A stretch of 29,479 nucleotides of DNA from AC-9 sp051984395 (lineage in GTDB: Bacteria; Actinomycetota; Acidimicrobiia; Acidimicrobiales; AC-9). The position numbers and the translations under genes were made by a program. This document shows positions 1-7,354 of this stretch, one piece after another (position 1 is the first letter of the stretch; each line of letters opens with the position of its first letter). The DNA lies in NCBI GenBank assembly GCA_051984395.1, contig JBPYEZ010000091.1, forward strand, positions 1 to 29,479. Direction: 5' to 3'. The notes below the pieces were generated by a model. That model had not been told where the DNA came from. It ran no database searches and saw nothing but the letters and a program-made list of their open reading frames with translations.

Positions 1-170
1 AGCATGCACAGTGTGAAGCCCGGGTCCCGCCCCCAGAAGTGACGGGCCAGGGCGCGGGTGGCGGCGGTCCAGCGGCTGTGGCCCACCATCACGTGGACGA
101 CGTCGCCCGGCTGAACGTTGTCCGCCACGGCCCGCTCGAGGTCCACGAGCTTGGACACCCCCGCTGCCAC
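1..170 (-). CDS. CoA-transferase subunit A (glutaconate-CoA-transferase-like), N-terminal part
   Basis: Only the first 56 or so codons are inside the window; the gene continues past position 1. The reverse-strand reading contains SKLVDLERAVADNVQPGD and then VHVMVGHSRWTAATRALA, which resembles the start of family I CoA-transferase alpha subunits: a short lead, a helix, a P-G-D turn, then a beta strand with GHS. Such enzymes move CoA between carboxylic acids and work with a beta subunit, expected just left of the window. The start is placed at the GTG at 170, five bases after the stop of the upstream acyl-CoA dehydrogenase, so the two are probably co-transcribed. A GTG at 158 (V-S-K-L-V-D-L) is equally possible and fits homologues that begin at SKLVDL. 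No clear ribosome binding site decides between them. The family call is from memory of the motif, not a search. Confidence 0.7.
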   Translation of the reverse strand, partial: MAAGVSKLVDLERAVADNVQPGDVVHVMVGHSRWTAATRALARHFWGRDPGFTLCM

Positions 171-175
171 GACGA

Positions 176-1270
176 TCAGCCGGAGGCGAGCACCAGGTCG
201 GCCAGCCGCCGGCGATGCCACGCCTGGTGACCGAGCAGGAGATCGTTCTGCTTGGCCCGGCGATAGAACAGGTGGGCGTCGACGTCCCACGTGAAGCCCA
301 TCCCGCCGTGGATCTGGATGTCCTGCTCGGTGATGGACACCGACGCCTCCCCGACGTAGCCCTTGGTCATGGCAACGGCCATCTCCCGCTGTGGGTCGTC
401 GACGTCGGACGCCCAGGCCGTGTACAGGATCCCCACCCGCGCCAACTCGAGCTGGTGGAGCATGTCCACGGCCTTGTGCCGGATCACCTGGAACCTGGCG
501 ATGGGCCGGTCGAACTGGACCCGCTGCTGGGCGTAGTCCACGGCCTCACGGAAGGCCTGGTCGCACGCGCCCACCGTCTCGGCCGCCAGCGCGACCGTGG
601 CGTCGTCGAGGACCCGGCGCAACAGGCCCGCCTGGTCCCCCTCGGGACCGAGGCGCCGGGCCGGCGTCTGCTGCAGCGACAGCCGGGCCACCTTTCGGGT
701 CACGTCCAGGGTCGGGACGAGCTCGGCCGCTGGCGACTCCACCAGGAACGCGGCCAGGTCGCCGTCGGCGTGGGCGGCGACGATCGCCCAGTCGGAGGTG
801 TGGCCGTCGATGACGATCGGCTTGCGCCCGTCCAGCACCCACCCGCCGCCCGACCGGGTGGCCGTCGTCGTCAGCCCGTCGAGGGGATCACCCTGACCCA
901 GCTCCTCCACCGCCAGCGTCCCCCGTGTCGTCCCGGCGGCCAGCCCGGGCAGCAGGTCCGTGGCGCCGAGCGCCACCGCGGCGGACGTCGCCATGATCGC
1001 CGAGGAGAGGTAGGGACCCGGGAACAGGGCCTTGCCCATCTCCTCCTGGACGACCACCAGGTCCACCAGACCCAGCCCCAGTCCGCCGTGGGCCTCGGGC
1101 ACGAGCAACCCGAGCCACCCCAGGTCGGCCAGCTTGGCCCACAGCTCGTCGGTGAAGCCGCGCTCGTCGTCGATCATGCGTCGCACGTAGGGCATCGGCG
1201 CTTCGGCGCCGAGGGTCGTCGACACGGCGTCGCGCAGCGCCTCTTGCTCGGGAGAAAGGGCGAAGTCCAC
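176..1270 (-). CDS. Acyl-CoA dehydrogenase (FadE-type, 364 aa)
   Basis: FAD-dependent alpha,beta-dehydrogenation of an acyl-CoA. The protein begins MDFALSPEQEALRDAV, has the GWLGLLVPEAHGGLGLG segment of the N-terminal helical domain, and the C-terminal flavin and dimer helix QQRVQFDRPIARFQ followed by QIHGGMGFTWDVDAHLFYRRA. It belongs to the shorter, diverged ACAD class (about 360 aa) often found beside a longer partner; the mid-domain is weakly conserved. The start is a GTG at 1270 with no Shine-Dalgarno sequence; a TAGTCT box (reverse strand, 1284-1279) lies 8 nt upstream, suggesting a leaderless mRNA. It diverges from a second ACAD at 1316 across 45 bp that hold one palindromic operator-like site, and is followed by the CoA-transferase subunit. 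By analogy with mycobacterial FadE28/FadE29-type alpha2beta2 enzymes it may pair with the 1316 gene product; that is inference. Confidence 0.9.
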   Translation of the reverse strand: MDFALSPEQEALRDAVSTTLGAEAPMPYVRRMIDDERGFTDELWAKLADLGWLGLLVPEAHGGLGLGLVDLVVVQEEMGKALFPGPYLSSAIMATSAAVALGATDLLPGLAAGTTRGTLAVEELGQGDPLDGLTTTATRSGGGWVLDGRKPIVIDGHTSDWAIVAAHADGDLAAFLVESPAAELVPTLDVTRKVARLSLQQTPARRLGPEGDQAGLLRRVLDDATVALAAETVGACDQAFREAVDYAQQRVQFDRPIARFQVIRHKAVDMLHQLELARVGILYTAWASDVDDPQREMAVAMTKGYVGEASVSITEQDIQIHGGMGFTWDVDAHLFYRRAKQNDLLLGHQAWHRRRLADLVLASG

Positions 1271-1282
1271 GGCCCGGAAGAC

Positions 1283-1296
1283 TAACGCTCGTGTCA
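1283..1296. promoter_or_regulatory. Operator-like palindrome (TAAC-N6-GTCA, one mismatch) in a divergent ACAD promoter
   Basis: TAACGCTCGTGTCA differs by one base from TGAC-N6-GTCA. Read on the reverse strand it is TGACACGAGCGTTA, 13 of 14 bases identical to the site at 14493-14506. It sits between two apparent -10 boxes: TAGTCT on the minus strand (1284-1279), 8 nt before the GTG at 1270, and TAGCAT on the plus strand (1302-1307), 8 nt before the GTG at 1316. A repressor here could control both acyl-CoA dehydrogenases. Confidence 0.65.
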
Positions 1297-1315
1297 GGTT
1301 CTAGCATCGGCGTCC

Positions 1316-2515
1316 GTGGATTTCGCCTTCACGCCAGACGACGACGCCTTCCGGGCCGAGCTTCGAGCATGGCTCGAGCGCCACCTCGTCGAGTTCCGGG
1401 AGGGTGAGCAGGACGCTGGCCCAGGGCAGAGCGCGCTCACGTCGACCATGGAACGCCGACGGGCGTGGCAGCGCCGGCTCAACGAGGGGCGGTGGGCGGC
1501 CATCAACTGGCCCACCGAGTGGGGCGGGCGCGCCGCCACGATCATGCAGAACGTCATCTACTCCGAGGAGATGGCGCGGTCCCGTGCGCCGGGGATCTAC
1601 AACGCCAACGGGATCTGGCAGATCGGCCCCATGATCATCCGGTGGGGCACGGCGGAGCAGCAGCAGCGCTGGCTCCCGGGCATCCTCTCGGCCGACGAGC
1701 ACTGGTGCCAGGGGTTCTCGGAGCCCGAGGCCGGCAGCGACCTGGCCAACCTGCGCTGCTCGGCGACCCGAGACGGCGACGAGTACGTCCTCGAGGGGCG
1801 CAAGATCTGGATCTCCACGGCCCACATCGCCCAATGGGGCCTCTTCCTCGTGCGCACCGATCCGACCGCCATCCAGCGCAAGGCCAAGCACGAGGGCATC
1901 ACGGCCCTCATCGTCGACATGCGGGTGCCGGGCATCGAGTGCCAACCCCTTCGCGACATCACCGGCGACGCCATGTTCAACGAGGTCACGTTCGCGGGCG
2001 CGCGCGTGCCGGTGTCCTACCGGCTGGGTGAGGAGGGCCAGGGCTGGCAGGTGGCGATGGGGACGCTGGGGCACGAGCGGGTGGGCACGTCGGGCCTGTC
2101 GATCACCCTGGCGACCGAGCTCGACCGGTTGATCGCCACGACCCGCAAGCACAACCCGGCGGCCCTCGACGACCCCTCCATCAAGGACCGCCTGGCTCGG
2201 GCCTGGACCCAGATCACGCTCACCCGCCTGCTCAACTACCGGGCTCTGTCCAAGGTGCTGAAGGGCGAGAAGAACTGGCCCGAGGTCCCGCTGGCCAAGC
2301 TCCAGTGGAGCAGCCTCTCCCAGACCCTGGCCGAGCTCGGGTGCGACATGCTCGGGCCGGCGGGCATCCTCGCACGCGGCGGTGCCGACGCCGTGGACAA
2401 CGGGCACTGGACCCACCAGTACTGCTGGCAGCGCTACACCTCGATCGGCGCGGGCACCACCGAGGTGCAGAAGAACATCCTGGCGGACCGCGCCATCCAG
2501 CTGCCCCGCCACTGA
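1316..2515 (+). CDS. Acyl-CoA dehydrogenase (FadE-type, 399 aa)
   Basis: Full-length ACAD. Visible features are the N-terminal helical domain (MDFAFTPDDDAFRAELRAWL, then INWPTEWGG near residue 65), the flavin and substrate strand QGFSEPEAGSDLANL, the KIWISTAHIAQWG segment, and a C-terminal SIGAGTTEVQKNILADR. The Glu used as catalytic base in medium-chain ACADs (YEGT) is Ala here (GAGT), but Glu254 in GHERVGTSG sits where isovaleryl-CoA dehydrogenase and FadE29-type enzymes carry theirs. The start is a GTG at 1316, 8 nt after a TAGCAT -10-like box, so the transcript is probably leaderless. It is followed after 6 bp by a luciferase-like oxidoreductase. The substrate is unknown. Confidence 0.93.
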   Translation: MDFAFTPDDDAFRAELRAWLERHLVEFREGEQDAGPGQSALTSTMERRRAWQRRLNEGRWAAINWPTEWGGRAATIMQNVIYSEEMARSRAPGIYNANGIWQIGPMIIRWGTAEQQQRWLPGILSADEHWCQGFSEPEAGSDLANLRCSATRDGDEYVLEGRKIWISTAHIAQWGLFLVRTDPTAIQRKAKHEGITALIVDMRVPGIECQPLRDITGDAMFNEVTFAGARVPVSYRLGEEGQGWQVAMGTLGHERVGTSGLSITLATELDRLIATTRKHNPAALDDPSIKDRLARAWTQITLTRLLNYRALSKVLKGEKNWPEVPLAKLQWSSLSQTLAELGCDMLGPAGILARGGADAVDNGHWTHQYCWQRYTSIGAGTTEVQKNILADRAIQLPRH

Positions 2516-2521
2516 GCACGG

Positions 2522-3400
2522 GTGCGGTTCGGGCTCATCACCCCGGTCGTCACGCTCAACCCCCGCGTCCACAACTCGTGGGAGGAGACCGCCGGGCTGG
2601 AGGCGGTGGCGGAGGTGGCTGAGGCGGCCGACCGGCTCGGCTACCACCACGTGACCTGCAGCGAGCACGTGGCCGTGCCGACCGGGTCCGTGGCCCGTCG
2701 AGGAGGGCGCTACTGGGACCCCCTCGCCACCTTCGGCTACCTGGCCGCCAGGACCGAGCGCCTGCGCCTGGCCACCCACGTGCTCGTCCTCGGCTACCAC
2801 CACCCCCTGGACATCGCCAAGCGCTACGGCACCCTCGACGTGGTGAGCGGGGGACGCCTGGTGCTGGGCGTGGGCGTGGGGACGCTTGCCGAGGAGTTCG
2901 ACCTCCTCGGCGTCGAGATGGACGGCCGGGGAAGCCGCGCCGACGACGCCATCCGCGCCCTGCGCGCCTCGCTCTCCCGCCGGGAGCCGGCCTACCACGG
3001 CGAGCACTTTCGCTACGAGGGATTCGTCGTCGATCCCTGTGCCGTCCAGGAGCGCGTGCCGATCTGGGTCGGGGGTCGCACGGCCCGGTCTCTTCGCCGG
3101 GCCATCGAGCTCGGCGACGGCTGGGCGCCCTTCGGCCTCGGCGAGGCCGAGCTGGCGGCCATGCTGGCCAAGGCCCGTGCGTCGGCCCCCTGGGCTGACC
3201 GGCAGGCGCCGCTCGAGGTCGTCCTCTACCCCGAGCCACCCCTCGATCCGGCCGCCGCGCCGGAGCAGGCCCGCGACGTGGTCGGCCGCTACGAGCAGCT
3301 GGGGGCGACCGTCCTCAACCTCCGCCTCCAGCACCGCTCCCTCGCACACTGCCTGGAGCAGCTCCAGGCGATGGTGGAGGCTGTGCCGCCCGTTCCCTGA
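2522..3400 (+). CDS. Luciferase-like monooxygenase family, probable F420-dependent oxidoreductase
   Basis: A 292-aa TIM-barrel protein of the bacterial luciferase-like (LLM) family. Supporting motifs are the N-terminal MRFGLITPVV strand, GYHHVTCSEHVAVP, the central YGTLDVVSGGRLVLGVGVGT signature (residues about 100-120) and the late VPIWVGGRTARSLRRAIELGDGW strand and helix typical of the Actinobacteria-rich subgroup thought to use coenzyme F420. The reaction is not predictable; relatives reduce or oxidise diverse substrates and some act on CoA esters or ketones. It starts with GTG 6 bp after the ACAD stop, so the two genes form an operon. Its last 86 bp overlap, antiparallel, the 3' end of the SRPBCC gene. 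The choice of F420 rather than FMN is inferred from subgroup, not from a decisive residue. Confidence 0.85.
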   Translation: MRFGLITPVVTLNPRVHNSWEETAGLEAVAEVAEAADRLGYHHVTCSEHVAVPTGSVARRGGRYWDPLATFGYLAARTERLRLATHVLVLGYHHPLDIAKRYGTLDVVSGGRLVLGVGVGTLAEEFDLLGVEMDGRGSRADDAIRALRASLSRREPAYHGEHFRYEGFVVDPCAVQERVPIWVGGRTARSLRRAIELGDGWAPFGLGEAELAAMLAKARASAPWADRQAPLEVVLYPEPPLDPAAAPEQARDVVGRYEQLGATVLNLRLQHRSLAHCLEQLQAMVEAVPPVP

Positions 3401-3863
3401 GGGCGCGCACGCCCGCTTCGATGGCCGACGCCAGGTGGCGGTCGTTGCCCCTGGAGATGCGGTCGTGCACGCGCCGCTCGAGCAGCACGCGCAGGACCGG
3501 GTTGAAGGCGTGGTAGGTCTCGCGAAAGTGGACACGCGTGCGACCGTCGCCCAGGTCCTCCAGACGCGTCCATCCACTGGCGCTGGACCACAGCGGCTTG
3601 CCCACGGCGTCGTACCGCCACGAGACGCCGGGCTCCATCTCGCTGATCCATTCCCAGGAGACGCCGGTTCCGCCGGACAGCAGGTACCGCGGCACGGGGA
3701 AGGTGCAGTGGCGGATCAGTCCCAGCCCATGCTCGTCGCCCGGCTGGAGGATCTCGATGGTGACGTCGCCGTGGCGGCGTCGTCCGGAGCGGTTGGACCA
3801 GAACACCCGCCACACCTCCGTGGGCGTGGCATCGATCTCGATCGAGAAGCTGTGGTCCTGCAC
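3315..3863 (-). CDS. SRPBCC (START/polyketide-cyclase-like) protein
   Basis: A 182-aa protein. The N-terminal half reads QDHSFSIEIDATPTEVWRVFW, the characteristic first strand and helix of SRPBCC domains, followed by alternating strands (DVTIEILQPGDEHGLG, VSWEWISEMEPGVSWRYDAV) and a long C-terminal helix beginning LERRVHDRISRGNDRHLASAIEAGV, which closes the hydrophobic cavity. The fold binds lipophilic ligands or acts as a cyclase or aromatase-like helper; function here is unknown. The GTG start at 3863 lies 20 bp after the thiolase stop and replaces a longer upstream reading that would run into the thiolase gene. The last 24 or so residues (Pro, Gly and Ala rich) are encoded antiparallel to the end of the LLM gene, so the real C-terminal tail is low-complexity and may be dispensable. 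Confidence 0.8.
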   Translation of the reverse strand: MQDHSFSIEIDATPTEVWRVFWSNRSGRRRHGDVTIEILQPGDEHGLGLIRHCTFPVPRYLLSGGTGVSWEWISEMEPGVSWRYDAVGKPLWSSASGWTRLEDLGDGRTRVHFRETYHAFNPVLRVLLERRVHDRISRGNDRHLASAIEAGVRALRERAAQPPPSPGAAPGSVRGSGAGGGG

Positions 3864-3883
3864 GGGAGCGCCCCGCGACCCTC

Positions 3884-5101
3884 TCAGGGCAGCCGTTCGA
3901 TGACGGTGGCGTTCGCCTGTCCGCCGCCCTCGCACATGGTCTGGAAGCCGTAGCGCCCGCCGACCGACTCCAGCTGGTTGAGCAGCGTGGTCATGATCCG
4001 CACCCCGCTGGCGCCGAGCGGGTGGCCGATGGCGATGGCACCGCCCCTCGGGTTGAGGCGGTCGAGCTCCTCGGGCCGCGAGCCGGGTCCGGCCGCCTCG
4101 GGGAGGAACTCACGGGCCCACATGAGGGCGATGGCGGCGAAGGCCTCGTTGCACTCCATGGCGTCGAAGTCGCTGATCGCCATGTTCGATCGGGCCAGCA
4201 GCTTGCGCGTGGCCGGATTGGGAGCCGACAGGACGAGGATCGGGTCCTCGGCCGCCACGACGAGGTGCACCAGGCGAGCCCGCACGGGCAGGCCCAGCCG
4301 GTCGGCGGCCTGACGACTGGCGATCAGCATGGCGGCGGCGCCGTCGGACACCTGCGACGAGTTGCCAGCGGTGATGTCGGGCGCCAGCGAGGGATCCCAG
4401 GCGGCCGCGCTCGGAAGAGCGGCCAGCTTGTCGATCGAGGTGTCGGGACGAACGCCTTCGTCGGCCTCGAGCACGGCGCCGGTCGGCCGACCCTCCTCGT
4501 CCCTGACGGGCACGGCGACGAGCTCCCGGGCGACACGACCGCTGTCGGTCGCCCGCGCCGCCCGGCGGTGGCTCTCCAGGGCGAAGGCGTCCATGTCCTC
4601 GCGGCTGATCTTCCACTGATCGGCGAGGATCTGGGCCACCTCGAACTGGGTCTTGAGCTGGTTGTCGATCACACCCATGAACTGGCCGCTGAAGGGGCCC
4701 TTGCCGCCCTTGGCGTTCGAGGCCAGCGGGGTCCTGGTCATCGACTCGACACCACAGGCCACGGCGACGTCGTAGGCGCCGGCCATGACTCCCTGGGCCG
4801 CGAAGTGCACCGCCTGCTGGGACGAGCCGCACTGGCGGTCGACCGACGTGGCGGGCACGTGCCACGGCAGGCCGGCACCCACCCAGGCGTTGCGGGTGAC
4901 GTTGGTGCTCTGCTCGCCGACCTGGGTCACGCAGCCGCCGACGACGTCGTCGACGATCCCCGGATCCACGCCCGAGCGCTCGACGAGCGCGGTGAGCACG
5001 TGGGCCAGCAGGTCGGTCGGATGCCAGCCGGAGAGCGCGCCGTTTCGCTTGCCGATGGGCGTGCGCACGGCGTCGACGATCACCGCCTCCCGAGTCTCCA
5101 T
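3884..5101 (-). CDS. Acetyl-CoA C-acyltransferase (thiolase)
   Basis: A 405-aa type-II thiolase that cleaves a 3-ketoacyl-CoA (or condenses two acyl-CoAs). All catalytic elements are visible: nucleophile Cys91 in VDRQCGSSQQA, the MECNEAFAAIA motif, His360 in GGAIAIGHPLGASG and Cys390 in CEGGGQANA. The length is normal. It resembles the FadA5/FadA6 kind of actinobacterial catabolic thiolase in the N-terminal AVRTPIGKRNGALSGWHPTDL, but assignment within that group needs a tree. The ATG at 5101 has an excellent reverse-strand AGGAGGAGG ribosome site. It leads a two-gene operon with the SRPBCC gene and diverges from the acyl-CoA synthetase gene across an interval holding a perfect TGAC-N6-GTCA site that overlaps its likely -10 box (TATCAT, 5136-5131). 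Confidence 0.95.
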   Translation of the reverse strand: METREAVIVDAVRTPIGKRNGALSGWHPTDLLAHVLTALVERSGVDPGIVDDVVGGCVTQVGEQSTNVTRNAWVGAGLPWHVPATSVDRQCGSSQQAVHFAAQGVMAGAYDVAVACGVESMTRTPLASNAKGGKGPFSGQFMGVIDNQLKTQFEVAQILADQWKISREDMDAFALESHRRAARATDSGRVARELVAVPVRDEEGRPTGAVLEADEGVRPDTSIDKLAALPSAAAWDPSLAPDITAGNSSQVSDGAAAMLIASRQAADRLGLPVRARLVHLVVAAEDPILVLSAPNPATRKLLARSNMAISDFDAMECNEAFAAIALMWAREFLPEAAGPGSRPEELDRLNPRGGAIAIGHPLGASGVRIMTTLLNQLESVGGRYGFQTMCEGGGQANATVIERLP

Positions 5102-5126
5102 CAGCGTGCCTCCTCCTGCAGGAAAC

Positions 5127-5140
5127 TGACATGATAGTCA
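5127..5140. promoter_or_regulatory. Perfect TGAC-N6-GTCA operator-like site, thiolase / CoA synthetase divergent promoter
   Basis: TGACATGATAGTCA. On the minus strand the centre reads TATCAT, a TANNNT -10 box placed about 30 nt before the thiolase ATG with its Shine-Dalgarno sequence between. On the plus strand the same site ends 8 nt before the ATG at 5149. An ATG at 5131 lies inside the palindrome, which argues against using it as the start of the synthetase. Confidence 0.7.
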
Positions 5141-5148
5141 GCAATCGC

Positions 5149-7317
5149 ATGCCCTCGACCGCCCGTCACCCGACACCCATCCGCCTCGACGTCACGGGGC
5201 GCCCGGTCGAGCTGCGCCCGGTCGACCTCGACACGTTCTTCCATCCCCGGAGCGTCGCCGTGGTCGGGGCGTCGGACACCCCGGGCCGCCCCAACACAGC
5301 TATGACCCGGAAGATCCGGGAGTGGGCCGAGCACGCCGGTGCCTCCATCTACCCGGTCAATCCCAACCGGGGGGAGGTCGATGGTCTGCCCAGCGTCCCC
5401 AGCATCCTCGACGTCCCTGTCGACGTCGACCTGGCGGCGATCCTGGTGGGCGAGGCGGTCGACGCCCTCGAGGAGGCCGTCGAGAAGAAGGCGCGGTTCG
5501 CGGTGATCTTCGCCGCCGGCTTCGCCGAGGTGGGCGGGACCGGCACGCGACTCCAGGCGCGCCTCGAGGAGCTGGTGCGATCGAGCGAGCTCCATCTGCT
5601 CGGTCCCAACACGAACCTCAACGCCTTCGAGACGTTTCGTGCGGACCTGCCGCCGCCGAAGATCGCGCTCATCACCCAGAGCGGCCATCAGGGGCGCCCG
5701 ATCTTCCAGGGCCAGGACCTGGGCATCGGCCTCTCGCACTGGGCCCCGACCGGCAACGAGGTCGATCTCGAGGTCGCCGACTTCGTGCGCTACTTCGCCG
5801 ACCAGGACGAGGTCGGCGTGATCGCCGCCTACGTCGAGGGGTTCAAGGACGGGCGCACCTTCATGCTGGCGGCGGACCACGCCGCCACCCGGGGGGTCCC
5901 CATCGTCGTGGTGAAGGTGGGACGCACCGACGAGGGCAGGTCGATGGCGATGGCCCACACCGGCCACCTGGCCGGGTCCGACAGGGTGATCTCGGCCGCG
6001 CTGCGCCAGGCCGGTGTAGTGCGGGTCGACGGGCTCGACGAGCTGCTGGACACCTCGGCCATGCTGGCCCGGGCCAAGCCGCCGTCACGGCCCGGTGCCT
6101 CGGGTGCGGGGTCGGTGGGCATCTGCGTGTACTCGATCTCGGGCGGAACCGGGGCCCACATGGCGGACCTGCTGGCAGCCGCCGGCCTGCGGCTCCCCTC
6201 GCTCTCCCCGGCCACCCAGCGACAGCTACGCGAGTGGATCCCGTCCTACCTGCGGGTCTCGAACCCGGTCGACAACGGCGGGCATCCGGCTGCCGACTGG
6301 CGGGGGCGCAGGATCCTCGATGCCGTCGTGGCCGACCCCGGCATCGACGTCGTCGTGTGCCCCATCACCGGCGCCCTCCCCTCGATGAGCCAGCGACTGG
6401 CCCAGGACCTGGTGGACGTGGCCGCCACGACGGACAAGCCCGTGTGCGTCGTGTGGGGATCGCCCGTCGAGGACGAGGTGGCGTACCGGAAGATCCTCCT
6501 GGGCTCCCGGATCCCGGTCTTCCGGACCTTCGCCAACTGCGTGGGAGCGGTGCGGTCCTACGTCGACTACCACGAGTTCCGCCAACGCCACGTCTCCCCC
6601 TTCTCGCGGCCCGCGATGAAGCCCTCGGCCGCGGCGCGCCGGGCCCGAGCGCATCTCCAGCCCGGGCAGGCGCTCTCCGAGCACTCGTCGAAGGCGGTGC
6701 TTGCGGCCTATGGCCTCCCGACGACGCGCGAGGTGCTGGCGACCAGCGGGGCGCAGGCCGTGCGGGCCGCCGTCGAGCTCGGACCGCGCGTGGTCATGAA
6801 GATCGGCTCTCCCGACCTGGCCCACAAGGCCGACCTCGGGTTGGTCGAGGTCGACGTGGCCGGCGCCGGCGCCGTGCGTGCCGCGTACGGTCGCCTCCTC
6901 GAGCGGGCCGAGGCGGCCGCGCCCGAGGCCGTCCTCGACGGGGTGCTGGTGTCGGAGCTGGTGACCGGCGGGACAGAGACCGTGCTCGGCATCGCCGACG
7001 ATCCGCTGTTCGGGCCGACGGTGATGTTCGGGTTGGGCGGCGTCTTCGTCGAGGTCCTGGGCGACGTCACCTTCCGGGTGCCACCCTTCGACCGGGCCGA
7101 GGCCCGTCGGATGGTGCGGGAGCTGCGGGGGTCCCCCTTGTTGACCGGTGCTCGGGGCCGACCTCCGGCCGATGTCGGCGCCCTGGTCGACGCCATCATG
7201 CGGGTCCAGCGCCTGGCGGTCGACCTCGCCGGCGAGGTGGCCGAGTTGGACATCAACCCCCTCGTCGTGAGACGAAAGGGTGCGGTGGCCGTGGACGCCC
7301 TGGTCGTCTGCAGGTGA
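5149..7317 (+). CDS. Acyl-CoA synthetase, ADP-forming (acetate-CoA ligase / PatZ-like) family
   Basis: A 722-aa fused NDP-forming acyl-CoA synthetase. Order of domains: CoA-binding Rossmann domain (FFHPRSVAVVGASDTPGR, about residues 30-47), succinyl-CoA-ligase-like domains (ALITQSGHQGRPIFQG near 173-188; GRTDEGRSMAMAHTGHLAG with the conserved phospho-acceptor-type His270), and a C-terminal ATP-grasp domain beginning about residue 495 (HSSKAVLAAYGLPTTREVL; VVMKIGSPDLAHKADLGLV) and ending AELDINPLVV. Such enzymes make or hydrolyse acyl-CoA with ADP plus phosphate, and are distinct from the three AMP-forming ligases nearby. An ATG at 5131 is possible but lies within the operator, so 5149 is preferred. 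It leads an operon with the crotonase (37-bp gap) and the Ltp-like gene. Whether it is a true ligase or a regulatory or pseudo enzyme cannot be told from sequence. Confidence 0.88.
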   Translation: MPSTARHPTPIRLDVTGRPVELRPVDLDTFFHPRSVAVVGASDTPGRPNTAMTRKIREWAEHAGASIYPVNPNRGEVDGLPSVPSILDVPVDVDLAAILVGEAVDALEEAVEKKARFAVIFAAGFAEVGGTGTRLQARLEELVRSSELHLLGPNTNLNAFETFRADLPPPKIALITQSGHQGRPIFQGQDLGIGLSHWAPTGNEVDLEVADFVRYFADQDEVGVIAAYVEGFKDGRTFMLAADHAATRGVPIVVVKVGRTDEGRSMAMAHTGHLAGSDRVISAALRQAGVVRVDGLDELLDTSAMLARAKPPSRPGASGAGSVGICVYSISGGTGAHMADLLAAAGLRLPSLSPATQRQLREWIPSYLRVSNPVDNGGHPAADWRGRRILDAVVADPGIDVVVCPITGALPSMSQRLAQDLVDVAATTDKPVCVVWGSPVEDEVAYRKILLGSRIPVFRTFANCVGAVRSYVDYHEFRQRHVSPFSRPAMKPSAAARRARAHLQPGQALSEHSSKAVLAAYGLPTTREVLATSGAQAVRAAVELGPRVVMKIGSPDLAHKADLGLVEVDVAGAGAVRAAYGRLLERAEAAAPEAVLDGVLVSELVTGGTETVLGIADDPLFGPTVMFGLGGVFVEVLGDVTFRVPPFDRAEARRMVRELRGSPLLTGARGRPPADVGALVDAIMRVQRLAVDLAGEVAELDINPLVVRRKGAVAVDALVVCR

Positions 7318-7354
7318 GCCACGAGCGCCCCGAGAGACAGAGACAAGGAGAAGC

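Noticed and set aside
1301..3577. A 758-codon open frame on the minus strand opposite the ACAD and LLM genes
   Set aside because: It is antisense to two genes with clear family motifs; its translation is Gly/Arg/Pro/His-rich with no domain pattern, typical of shadow frames in GC-rich DNA.
5131..5148. Upstream ATG as the start of the acyl-CoA synthetase
   Set aside because: It lies inside the TGAC-N6-GTCA palindrome and adds six residues unlike the family; the ATG at 5149 is preferred, though not proven.
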